DNA of 64,000 nucleotides. Origin: Mucilaginibacter terrigena. Its GTDB lineage: Bacteria; Bacteroidota; Bacteroidia; Sphingobacteriales; Sphingobacteriaceae. The position numbers were made by a program, and so were the translations under genes. The DNA lies in the NCBI RefSeq assembly GCF_004168255.1, contig NZ_SEWG01000003.1, forward strand, positions 124,001 to 188,000, written 5' to 3'. The notes below the pieces were generated by a model, which made no database searches, was not told where the DNA came from, and worked only from the letters and a program-made list of their open reading frames with translations. Below are positions 25,640 through 33,803 of the stretch, one piece after another; the stretch's first letter is position 1, and every line of letters starts with the position of its first letter.

Positions 25640-26431
25640 ATGCATTCCTTTGATCTGAGCAGCCTTAAGGTAACGCCATTTGCCATATTAGATATATTGC
25701 TGCTGGCGATCATTATTTATCAGCTATACAACCTGATCAGGGGGACCATCGCCGCCAATATTTTCATAGGGCTGGCCATCATCTATGTGCTGTATTTTAT
25801 CGTTCCTGATACAAAAATGCCGCTGCTGGCAGGCATCCTTAAAAAAGTAGCCGATGTTGGGATCATTGCTGTAATTGTACTGTTTCAGCAGGAAATACGC
25901 CGGTTTTTATTGCTGATGGGAAAAAATGCGTCGCTGCAGCGTAACAAGGCCTGGTGGCGCTACTTTTTTGGCAAAGCCGAAACCGAAAAAAACAATTACG
26001 CCCGCATAAAACCCATTATTGATGCCTGCAAAAGCATGAAACAAACCCGTACCGGGGCGCTCATCGTTTTTGCGAAGTATTACGATGAACAGTTTTACCA
26101 GAACAGCTGCGAAGTGCTGGACGCCCGAATCTCTAAACGCGTATTAGAAAGCATTTTCCAAAAGAACAGCCCGCTGCACGACGGGGCTGTGGTGATATCA
26201 GAAAATAAGATCAAATCGGCCAGCTGCATATTGCCTGTTACCGAAAAATCCGACCTTCCCGCCCAGTTTGGCCTGCGCCACCGCGCAGGCATAGGCGTTA
26301 CCGAAGCTAACGATGCTACGGCCATCATCGTATCAGAAGAAACCGGTGAGATCTCGTACGCCAAGCAAGGGCGTATAAAAATGGATATCAGCTTTGCCGA
26401 ACTGGAAAAACTGCTGAATAAGGATTTTTAA
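25640..26431 (+). CDS. dacA: Diadenylate cyclase, CdaA type
   Basis: A 263-residue membrane diadenylate cyclase (TIGR00159). Three N-terminal TM helices (about residues 10-85) are followed by a DAC domain with the catalytic DGA (181-183, in NSPLHDGAVVI) and RHR (213-215, in GLRHRAGIGV) motifs. It makes the second messenger c-di-AMP from two ATP, controlling osmolyte transport and wall homeostasis. No CdaR-type partner is adjacent, as expected outside Firmicutes. Nothing clear is seen in the 190 nt upstream. Confidence 0.95.
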   Translation: MHSFDLSSLKVTPFAILDILLLAIIIYQLYNLIRGTIAANIFIGLAIIYVLYFIVPDTKMPLLAGILKKVADVGIIAVIVLFQQEIRRFLLLMGKNASLQRNKAWWRYFFGKAETEKNNYARIKPIIDACKSMKQTRTGALIVFAKYYDEQFYQNSCEVLDARISKRVLESIFQKNSPLHDGAVVISENKIKSASCILPVTEKSDLPAQFGLRHRAGIGVTEANDATAIIVSEETGEISYAKQGRIKMDISFAELEKLLNKDF

Positions 26432-26433
26432 AA

Positions 26434-26802
26434 TTACGGCGTAACCTTGCTAAGTTTCTTGATCTCATCTCTCAAAACCGGCATGGTATAATTTCCTTCT
26501 ATCTTTTTTATGGGCATGTTAGATGTGCCGCTTAAAACATAAACAGGCATATTGTAACCATCATTACCGGTTTTTAACTGTGCAAGCATTTGATTTTGCT
26601 GTGTTAGCTTGTTGATATCGCCCTGCTTAAAAAATTTATCGGTTGGCAGTAATGGCAACGGTACACGCAAGGCGCTATCCAGCTTAAAAGTTTGGGTAAG
26701 TTTTTGATCAAAGGTTTTATCAAAAGGGGCAATGGTTACGCTTTGCGCCATTAAGCTGCCCGAGGCAATAAACAATACAATAAAAAGTAAATACTTTTTC
26801 AT
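26434..26802 (-). CDS. Small exported protein of unknown function
   Basis: 122 residues with a signal peptide (MKKYLLFIVLFIASGSLMAQ, cleavage after Ala-Gln region). The mature part has a proline-rich centre and an ending of MPIKKIEGNYTMPVLRDEIKK. The family is not recognised. It is convergent with the diadenylate cyclase gene, with a gap of 2 nt. Confidence 0.7.
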   Translation of the reverse strand: MKKYLLFIVLFIASGSLMAQSVTIAPFDKTFDQKLTQTFKLDSALRVPLPLLPTDKFFKQGDINKLTQQNQMLAQLKTGNDGYNMPVYVLSGTSNMPIKKIEGNYTMPVLRDEIKKLSKVTP

Positions 26803-26857
26803 AAACTAAATTCTTAGTGCTAATCTATGAAATTTTATGCCGAAGGTAAATGCTAAA

Positions 26858-26885
26858 AAATGTTAAATTTTTTTATTTAACATTT
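26858..26885 (-). terminator. AT-rich hairpin overlapping the stop of the DUF1569 gene
   Basis: The perfect 11-bp arms AAATGTTAAAT and ATTTAACATTT flank a T-rich 6-nt loop; the arm runs into the stop codon at 26884-26886. Confidence 0.5.
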
Positions 26886-27345
26886 AAATATCCCCTTCAA
26901 TAAGCCCGAATTGCCTGAAGTGATGCGTAAAGTGTTTGCTATGCCAAATAATCCATTCATTGTAATCCATGGGGCCAAAACCGCCATGAATGGCCATAGC
27001 ATTAGTTTTGAAATAGCGGTCAAAAAGTTCAAGGTCGGCCATTAGCCGGGTAACGGAGGCCGGCAGGTTAAGGTAAGCGTATTCAGCAGGCAGGTCGCCT
27101 AAAAATAAGTTTTTTGGGATCTGTACATCAGGGTTTAACCCCCGCTGTTTTGCTTCTAAAGCTTCTTCCGGGCTTCGCCTGCAGATTGGTATCAGCGTGC
27201 CGTTGGTGTATTGCACATTTTCTATCAAATGTTCTATCATTTGCTGCGGGGTCATTTTACCCCAAAGCGGTTTGGTGTCGGCAGTTAGTTTTAACAATAA
27301 AGTGTGAAGTGTATCGCGGTTAGCGGTATCAACTAATAGGCTCAT
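26884..27345 (-). CDS. DUF1569 / DinB-like four-helix protein
   Basis: About 153 residues of the DUF1569 family, a DinB-like four-helix bundle: WGKMTPQQMIEHLIENV with the first metal-type His, and WHSKHFTHHFRQFGL with the closing His set. The family is related to thiol-dependent DinB/YfiT enzymes, but no reaction is known. The start at 27345 (Met-Ser-Leu-Leu-Val-Asp) is used because the longer frame to 27423 would run through a terminator hairpin. Confidence 0.8.
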   Translation of the reverse strand: MSLLVDTANRDTLHTLLLKLTADTKPLWGKMTPQQMIEHLIENVQYTNGTLIPICRRSPEEALEAKQRGLNPDVQIPKNLFLGDLPAEYAYLNLPASVTRLMADLELFDRYFKTNAMAIHGGFGPMDYNEWIIWHSKHFTHHFRQFGLIEGDI

Positions 27346-27373
27346 CTGCACAAATATAAAATCTTCTGTAAAA

Positions 27374-27404
27374 AAAAGCCCCTCCAAAAAATGGAGAGGC
27401 TTTT
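27374..27404 (-). terminator. Terminator of the M1 aminopeptidase gene
   Basis: The arms AAGCC-CTCCA and TGGAG-GGCTT pair with one mismatch around an A-rich loop, flanked by A and T runs, 20 nt after the aminopeptidase stop. Confidence 0.7.
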
Positions 27405-27423
27405 GATCAATTAAATACCGCAA

Positions 27424-29904
27424 TTATTGTAACTCGGCCACAGCTTTATCAATAGCAGCAACTGATGCTGTATCGTTCAGTTTAGCACGGCTGGTTTTAA
27501 TACCGGTTAATATTTGCACTACTTGCGGGCCTATGCCATATTTTTTGTATTTAACACCAAAATCGGCAATGGCTTTAATGCCTTTTTGTGCCTGTGCGGG
27601 GTCTTTAACGCGGCCGGTAAAGTCGGCAAATTTTGGCATAATGCTGAATTGTGTTTGCGGCGCACCTTCGGCAAATGCGTTGTAAACATAGTCGTACTGG
27701 GCATCGGTACCGCCGGTTGTGTAAACATTTAATATGGCCTGGGTTAAAGCGCCTTCGCTATCTTTTTCGTAAGTTTTAGCTAAAGCTACCGCCTCGGCAG
27801 GGTTTAACAAGCCTAAAGCGGATAAAGCAGCGCCCTGTACCGCATACGACTGGCTCTTTAAAGCAGCTTTAAACAAATTGGTATTGCCCGATGCCTTTAG
27901 CTTGCCTAAAACGGTTATGGCAGCCGCCCTAACTAACGTGTTAGGATCTGTTTGCGCCAGGTTAATTAATATTGGCTGGGCAGCGTTGCGTACATCGTCG
28001 TTGGTCATATCGGCAGCTTTGATAGCTTTTATTTGCAACTCGTAATATTTATCGTTTAAGGCTGCAATAATAACCTTGCGTGCACCCGCGTTGGTTTGCT
28101 GTTTTGCAGCAGCAGTTATAGCTTCAAAACGGTCTAAGTATAACGGTGCGTTAAAGTATTGGAACACAAATTCGTCAAGCGATTTATTATCTGTTTTTTT
28201 AACCAGCAGCATTTTATCACCATCAACATTTACCAGGCTTGGCTTGGTGGCCGAGTGAAATACCAGGCTATCAACCTTATTGCGCATCCAAAACATGCGG
28301 CGATCCTTTTTACCACCTGCATAAACATCAATGGCCAATGGTAAAGTAAATACATTACCATCCTGTGTTTGGTTCAGGTAAACGGTTTGTGTTTTGGTAG
28401 CATCGTCCCACTTGTAGGTAATACCTAATATTGGGTGGCCTGCACCAAAATACCACTGGTTAAAAAACCAGTTAAGATCGCGGCCGCTGGCTTCTTCCAT
28501 TGCTAAGCGCAATTGATGGGCTTCGCCGTTTTTAAACGCGTTTGTTTTCAGGTAAATGTTTAATCCCTTGTAAAATGCCGCATTACCAAGGTAGTTGCGC
28601 AGCATATATAATATGCTGCCGCCTTTTTGGTAAGTAACGGCATCAAATACTTCTTCTTTATCCTTGTAGTGGAAACGTACCAGGTCTTTGGTTTTAAGAT
28701 TTGGCTGGCTCAGGTATTGTTGCCTGTCGTCGTTAATATGCGCGTCACCGGCATCTTTACCATATTTATGCTCGGCCCAAAGGGTTTCGCTAAAATCAGC
28801 GAACGATTCGTTAACCGTTAGGTTGCTCCAGCTTTCAGCAGTAACATAATCGCCAAACCACTGGTGAAAAAGCTCGTGCACAATGGTGCTGCGGCCCTGG
28901 CTGTAGTATGCATCTATCAACTCGCGCTTGGTGGCTTGTACGTAATCGCCGTGCAGGGTAGCAGTGGTGTTTTCCATCGCGCCGCTCACGTAATCGCGTA
29001 CTACAATTTGCGAGTATTTGTTCCATGGGTAATCAACACCCAGGGTTTTCGAGTAAAAATCAATTACCTCGGGCGTAAAGCCAAAAATGTCTTTAGCATA
29101 AGGCGCGTATTTAGGCTCAAGGTAATAGCTTACTTCTTTGCCTTTCCAGGTATCCTTGGTTATTTTAAAATCGCCTACCGCCATCATAAACAAATATGGC
29201 GAATGCGGAAGATCCATGATCCAGGTATCGGTACGGGTACCATCGGTGTTAACCCTTTGCGAAGCTAAACGACCGTTTGACAGCGTAACATATTTTTTAG
29301 GAACGGTCATTCTTATCTCGTCGGTAGTTTTTTGGTTAGGCTTATCAATAGTAGGGAACCATGCCGATGAACTTTGGGTTTCGCCCTGTGTCCATATCTG
29401 TGTTGGCTTATCCTTTTCAGTGCCATCCGGGTTAATAAAATATAAACCCTTGGCATCTGTTATGGCAGCGCTGCCCTGTGCTTTAAGCTCATTTGGTTTT
29501 GATGTATAATCAATATAAATGGTATAGTTTTCGGTGTTATAATAAACCTTATCCAGCTTAATGTTAATTGTAAGGCTGTCGTATGTGAATTTAAGCGGTA
29601 TATTTTTGCCGGCCTTTACTATGGATACATTTTTGATATCCATGCCCTGTGCATCTAAGCGCAACGAGTCGGTGGCGTAGAAATGGGGCTTTAAAGTAAC
29701 CCATTCCTTACCGTACATATAGCGTTTCTTATAATCGAAACGTACATCAAGCTTGGTGTGTACAAGGTCGTTGATCTTTGGGGTGGTTTCGCGGTAGATC
29801 TTCATCGCAGGATCTTCGGCAGGTGGTGCAGTTTGCGCTACTGCGGTGCTTAATGCACAAGCGCTGATACTACCGATGATTACGGCAGCGTAAAAAGTTT
29901 TCAT
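27424..29904 (-). CDS. Exported M1-family zinc aminopeptidase
   Basis: An 826-residue exported gluzincin: signal peptide with cleavage near VAQT (about residue 24), then the N-terminal beta saddle (about 45-240), the GAMEN exopeptidase motif (308-312), the zinc site HELFH (343-347) with the third ligand Glu366 (NESFADFSE), and a C-terminal helical HEAT-like region (about 600-826, repeated AAxxxLGxL turns). It would trim N-terminal residues from peptides in the periplasm. It is monocistronic with a terminator. The C-terminal region is typical of Bacteroidota members of the family. Confidence 0.93.
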   Translation of the reverse strand: MKTFYAAVIIGSISACALSTAVAQTAPPAEDPAMKIYRETTPKINDLVHTKLDVRFDYKKRYMYGKEWVTLKPHFYATDSLRLDAQGMDIKNVSIVKAGKNIPLKFTYDSLTINIKLDKVYYNTENYTIYIDYTSKPNELKAQGSAAITDAKGLYFINPDGTEKDKPTQIWTQGETQSSSAWFPTIDKPNQKTTDEIRMTVPKKYVTLSNGRLASQRVNTDGTRTDTWIMDLPHSPYLFMMAVGDFKITKDTWKGKEVSYYLEPKYAPYAKDIFGFTPEVIDFYSKTLGVDYPWNKYSQIVVRDYVSGAMENTTATLHGDYVQATKRELIDAYYSQGRSTIVHELFHQWFGDYVTAESWSNLTVNESFADFSETLWAEHKYGKDAGDAHINDDRQQYLSQPNLKTKDLVRFHYKDKEEVFDAVTYQKGGSILYMLRNYLGNAAFYKGLNIYLKTNAFKNGEAHQLRLAMEEASGRDLNWFFNQWYFGAGHPILGITYKWDDATKTQTVYLNQTQDGNVFTLPLAIDVYAGGKKDRRMFWMRNKVDSLVFHSATKPSLVNVDGDKMLLVKKTDNKSLDEFVFQYFNAPLYLDRFEAITAAAKQQTNAGARKVIIAALNDKYYELQIKAIKAADMTNDDVRNAAQPILINLAQTDPNTLVRAAAITVLGKLKASGNTNLFKAALKSQSYAVQGAALSALGLLNPAEAVALAKTYEKDSEGALTQAILNVYTTGGTDAQYDYVYNAFAEGAPQTQFSIMPKFADFTGRVKDPAQAQKGIKAIADFGVKYKKYGIGPQVVQILTGIKTSRAKLNDTASVAAIDKAVAELQ

Positions 29905-30183
29905 ATGGTTAATAGTTTAATTGATATGCATGCATAATAAAAGCTAAAGTATTAGTTTTTATCTGATTTATGATCGCAAAAATACATTTAAGTTACAGTT
30001 TGCGTTAGATAATAAGGCAATTCACCCTTTTAGGGGGATTATTAATAACACAAAATAATATGTAGTGTTTTGGCTATAATAAGCCATGTAATAAAATCGC
30101 TACCCAAAAGTGATTTTATATATTAAATACTAAATTAGCCATTACCAATTGTGCGCTAATACATCACCAAATACCTATTTGTT

Positions 30184-31509
30184 ATGCAACGCAGAAAATT
30201 TATTCAGAGTGCAACCCTTACCGGCACCAGTTTTTTAATAGGGTCAAACCTTGCTTTAGGCGGCATTTACAAAGGTTCGCCGGCTAAAAAAGTAGTGGTT
30301 GGCATCATGGGCGTTAACAGCCGGGGCGCTTTCCTGGCGCAGAAATTAGCAACCCTGCCCGATGTTGAAATAGGCTACATATGCGATGTAGACAGCATTG
30401 CTATGGCGAAATGTATTGCCGAAATTGAAAAGATAACCGGTAAAAAACCCACAGGCATTGCTGATATACGCAGGCTGCTGGAGAAAAAAGACCTTGATGC
30501 CCTGGTAATAGCCGCGCCCGATCACTGGCACGCGCCCGCCACCATACTGGCTTGCCAGGCAGGTAAACACGTATATGTAGAAAAACCCTGCAGCCACAAC
30601 CCGCACGAGGGCGAAATGGCCATAGCCGCCGCTGCTAAATATAACCGGCTGGTACAAATGGGCAGCCAGCGCCGCTCGTTTGATAACGTGCAAAAAATGG
30701 TGGCCGAGCTGCATGCAGGTATTATTGGCCGGGCCTACTTTGCAAGGGGCTGGTATGTAAACAACCGTAAATCGATAGGGGTAGGTAAAGTAGTGCCTGT
30801 ACCGGCAAATTTGAACTACGACCTGTGGCAGGGGTATGCCCCACGCAGGCCATATAAAGATAACCTGATCCATTACAACTGGCACTGGCATTGGAACTGG
30901 GGAACCGGCGAAGCCTTAAACAACGGCACGCACGAAATAGACGTAATGCGCTGGGGCCTGGGTGTCGATTTCCCTAACCGGGTAACTTCATCGGGTGGGC
31001 GTTTTGCTTTTAAAGATGACTGGGAAACGCCCGATACACAAACCATATTAGTAAATTTCCCCAACAATACCGCGATATCCTGGGAGGGGCGCAGCTGCAA
31101 CGGCTATAACTCTGAAGGTGTTGGCCGTGGTGTTGTTTTTTATGGAGACCACGGCACCATTAATTATGGCGGCGGCAACGGCTACCAGGTTTATGATTAC
31201 GATAATAAACTGGTGAAAGAAGTAAAGGACGAAACCCCGGTGGATGCTTCCAATAAAGTGAGCCCTACCGAAAAGCTTGATCTTGTACACCTGCAAAACT
31301 TTGTAAAAGCTATACAAGGCACCGAAAAGCTAAATCAAACTATTATTAACGGACATAAATCAACCGTGATACCGCAGCTGGGAAACATTGCACAGCGTGT
31401 AGGCAGGGTACTGAACCTGGATAGCAGCAACGGCCACATCCTGCACGATGCCGAAGCCGCCAAACTTTGGGGTCGCGAATACGAACCCGGATGGAATTTG
31501 AAAGTTTAA
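30184..31509 (+). CDS. Gfo/Idh/MocA-family oxidoreductase with Tat-like signal
   Basis: A 441-residue NAD(P)-dependent oxidoreductase. The N terminus MQRRKFIQSATLTGTSFLIG is a Tat-type twin-Arg leader. The Rossmann part has KVVVGIMGVNSRGA and VYVEKPCSHNPHEGE (the family's EKP motif), then a C-terminal beta-sheet domain (NWHWHWNWGTGEALNNGTHE with the active-site His region). Exported members oxidise sugars or sugar derivatives, often making 3-keto-sugars. The next gene, 22 nt downstream, is a double DUF1080 protein, matching the known partnership in 3-keto-disaccharide metabolism. Confidence 0.92.
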   Translation: MQRRKFIQSATLTGTSFLIGSNLALGGIYKGSPAKKVVVGIMGVNSRGAFLAQKLATLPDVEIGYICDVDSIAMAKCIAEIEKITGKKPTGIADIRRLLEKKDLDALVIAAPDHWHAPATILACQAGKHVYVEKPCSHNPHEGEMAIAAAAKYNRLVQMGSQRRSFDNVQKMVAELHAGIIGRAYFARGWYVNNRKSIGVGKVVPVPANLNYDLWQGYAPRRPYKDNLIHYNWHWHWNWGTGEALNNGTHEIDVMRWGLGVDFPNRVTSSGGRFAFKDDWETPDTQTILVNFPNNTAISWEGRSCNGYNSEGVGRGVVFYGDHGTINYGGGNGYQVYDYDNKLVKEVKDETPVDASNKVSPTEKLDLVHLQNFVKAIQGTEKLNQTIINGHKSTVIPQLGNIAQRVGRVLNLDSSNGHILHDAEAAKLWGREYEPGWNLKV

Positions 31510-31531
31510 CACATCAGCCTGAATAAATATT

Positions 31532-32908
31532 ATGAAGAACATGAAAATTTACTTGCTGGCTATGGCAATAGCCGCCGGCATGCAAACCACATCGGCACAA
31601 AGCAAAACCGGCTATATAAACCTGTTTAACGGTAAAAACCTTAACGGCTGGAAGATCCTTGCCGGCAAAGCCGAATATAAAGTAGAGAATGGAGGCATCA
31701 CCGGCACGGCTGTATTAAATAGCGGCAATACCTTTTTAGTGACTGAGAAGGAATATGGCGATTTTATTTTAGAGCTTGACGCTAAAACGGAAAGCACTAT
31801 CACCAATTCGGGCATCCAGTTGCGCAGCCATTACAACCCTGCCGGGCACGACGGCAAAGGCCAGGTTTACGGCCGCCAATGCGAAATTGACCCCAGCGAC
31901 CGTAAATGGAGCGGCGGAATATACGACGAGGGCCGCCGCGACTGGCTGTACCCCATGGAGCTGAACGCCAAGGCCCAAAACGCCTGGAAGAACGGGCAGT
32001 TTAACCACATAAAAATTGAATGTATTGGCAATACCACCAAAACATGGATAAACGGCGTAGCCACAGCTATGGTTGTTGATACGGTGGATGCCAAAGGCTT
32101 TATCGGCCTGCAGGTACACGCCATCAGCGAGGCGGGGCAAGCTGGTAAAAAGATCTTCTTCAAAAACATCCTCATCAAAACCACCAATTTGCAGCCCCAG
32201 CCTTTTGCAAAGGATGTTTACGTGGTAAACCTGAAGCCAAACGTTTTATCGGCCTACGAAAAACAGGATGGCTGGAAGCTTTTATTTGATGGCAAAACCA
32301 ATACGGGCTGGCATAGCGCCACTGCCGCTACCTTCCCTGCAAAAGGCTGGAAGGTTGACAGTGGGATGCTATCGGTAATTGGCGCGAATGGCGGCGAGGC
32401 TACTAATGGCGGCGATATTATTACCAACGGGCAGTACAAAGCTTTTGATATGTCGTTCGAGTTCAGGATGTCTACAGGGGCTAACAGCGGGGTTAAATAC
32501 TTTGTTACGCTTGATGAAAAAACGCAAGGCTCGGCCATAGGGCTGGAGTACCAGGTGCTGGACGATGCCGTACACCCGGATGCCAAACTTGGCCGCGACG
32601 GTAACCGCACGCTGGCATCGTTATACGACCTTATTCCTGCTAAAAAGCAAACCCGCTTTGTACACCCCATCGGTGCATGGAACATTGGGCGCATTGTAGT
32701 TTTACCAAACAACCACGTGGTGCATTATCTGAACGGCATAAAAGTGCTGGAATATGACCGTGGCTCTAAGGAATACCGCGACCTGGTAGACATTAGCAAA
32801 TACAAGGTTTGGAAAGATTTTGGCGAAGCCACCCAGGGGCACATCCTGCTGCAGGACCACGGCTTTGATGTAAATTACAGGAATGTGAAGATAAAAGAGT
32901 TGAAATAG
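31532..32908 (+). CDS. Exported protein with two DUF1080 (3-keto-disaccharide hydrolase) domains
   Basis: A 458-residue exported protein: signal peptide (cleavage near TSAQS, about residue 23), then two concanavalin-like DUF1080 domains, about 28-215 (FNGKNLNGWKIL, SGIQLRS-like NSGIQLRSHYN, YGRQCEIDPSDR) and about 245-458 (LLFDGKTNTGWHSA, NSGVKYFVTLDE, GLEYQVLDD). The second resembles the typical single-domain proteins and ends in GHILLQDHGFDVNYRNVKIK. DUF1080 enzymes cleave 3-keto-glucosides. It follows the oxidoreductase gene by 22 nt as an operon. Confidence 0.9.
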   Translation: MKNMKIYLLAMAIAAGMQTTSAQSKTGYINLFNGKNLNGWKILAGKAEYKVENGGITGTAVLNSGNTFLVTEKEYGDFILELDAKTESTITNSGIQLRSHYNPAGHDGKGQVYGRQCEIDPSDRKWSGGIYDEGRRDWLYPMELNAKAQNAWKNGQFNHIKIECIGNTTKTWINGVATAMVVDTVDAKGFIGLQVHAISEAGQAGKKIFFKNILIKTTNLQPQPFAKDVYVVNLKPNVLSAYEKQDGWKLLFDGKTNTGWHSATAATFPAKGWKVDSGMLSVIGANGGEATNGGDIITNGQYKAFDMSFEFRMSTGANSGVKYFVTLDEKTQGSAIGLEYQVLDDAVHPDAKLGRDGNRTLASLYDLIPAKKQTRFVHPIGAWNIGRIVVLPNNHVVHYLNGIKVLEYDRGSKEYRDLVDISKYKVWKDFGEATQGHILLQDHGFDVNYRNVKIKELK

Positions 32909-32940
32909 TGATTAGAGTTAAGTGATCAGTGATTAGGTAT

Positions 32941-33084
32941 GTCAGTCTGAGCCTGTCGAAGACTTCTACGCAGGAACGGTTCGCTAATGGTTCGACAGGC
33001 TCACCATGACAGAGAAGGATGTTAGTCTGAGCCTGTCGAAGACTTGTACATCTTGCATCCCGGTTAATGGTTCGACAGGTTTAC
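32941..33084. repeat. Two tandem copies of a TGAGCCTGTCGAA palindromic element
   Basis: Copy 1 has arms TGAGCCTGTCGAA (32948-32960) and TTCGACAGGCTCA (32991-33003). Copy 2 has the same left arm (33028-33040) and a decayed right arm starting at 33071. The element type (REP-like intergenic palindrome) is widespread in bacterial genomes. It lies directly after the DUF1080 operon. Confidence 0.75.
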
Positions 33085-33134
33085 TAAATCAACGAAGGCT
33101 GTTACGTGTACACTTCCGCATTAACTATAAAATT

Positions 33135-33554
33135 ATGAGGAACTATTACTATTTATTTTGGAGCGATTCTATACAGCGTTTTATTAAGCATAATCCTAAA
33201 GAAAGAGGTAGGGTAACAAAACCTTTAACGCTAATTTCTTGGACATTTACATTAGCTGTGCTTAGCACGACGCTTTGGTTGAAATATTTCCATGTTTATC
33301 AAAGTAAAATTGGAATATTTGGAATTTTTACGGCAGTCGAAGAAAACATCTCTATCATTTTAGATATGGTCCTGGTATTCGTATTAATTTATATCATAAA
33401 TTATGTTTTGATATTTTGGCGGAAAAGATATCTTTTGCTCATTGAAAATTATCCCTTAGGGCGGTTTAACTACACCTTAATTATCCTAATGGTTATGTTG
33501 GCATATTATTTATTCACTATTTTTTTATACGGCTATTTAACTGGTCAGATGTAG
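33135..33554 (+). CDS. Small three-TM membrane protein
   Basis: About 139 residues with three hydrophobic helices (TLISWTFTLAVLSTTLWL; MVLVFVLIYIINYVLIF; LIILMVMLAYYLFTIFLYGYL) and an aromatic/basic N terminus (MRNYYYLFWSDSIQRF). The ATG at 33135 is chosen; longer frames to 33006 only translate the palindromic repeat. The family is not recognised. It is AT-rich compared with its neighbours and stands alone. Confidence 0.65.
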   Translation: MRNYYYLFWSDSIQRFIKHNPKERGRVTKPLTLISWTFTLAVLSTTLWLKYFHVYQSKIGIFGIFTAVEENISIILDMVLVFVLIYIINYVLIFWRKRYLLLIENYPLGRFNYTLIILMVMLAYYLFTIFLYGYLTGQM

Positions 33555-33803
33555 AACCTCACCTGGCACAAAGCTTTAAAAGAACCTTTCCAATCGTCAT
33601 GCTTAGAATGACAAAAATATAATTAAAAATAGCTATTTACCCGCTTATAACCGAACAGTGCATTGTCCGTTTACGAACGGTTGCAGGATTTCTAATCTTT
33701 ATAAATATCTGATAGTGAGTAATTTATAAATTTGGCACGTATCTTATAATAATGTACTATAGCAAGCTTGCTTGCTAAGAGTGTATCACTAAACTATACG
33801 GCA

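Noticed and set aside
30346..30891. A 181-codon open frame opposite the Gfo/Idh/MocA gene
   Set aside because: Antisense to a gene with clear family motifs; no recognisable features of its own.
32941..33084. A CRISPR array
   Set aside because: There are only two repeat copies, each palindromic with unequal arms, and no cas genes or regular spacers.
33006..33134. A longer start for the three-TM protein
   Set aside because: The added codons lie in the TGAGCCTGTCGAA palindromic repeat and give no sensible protein.
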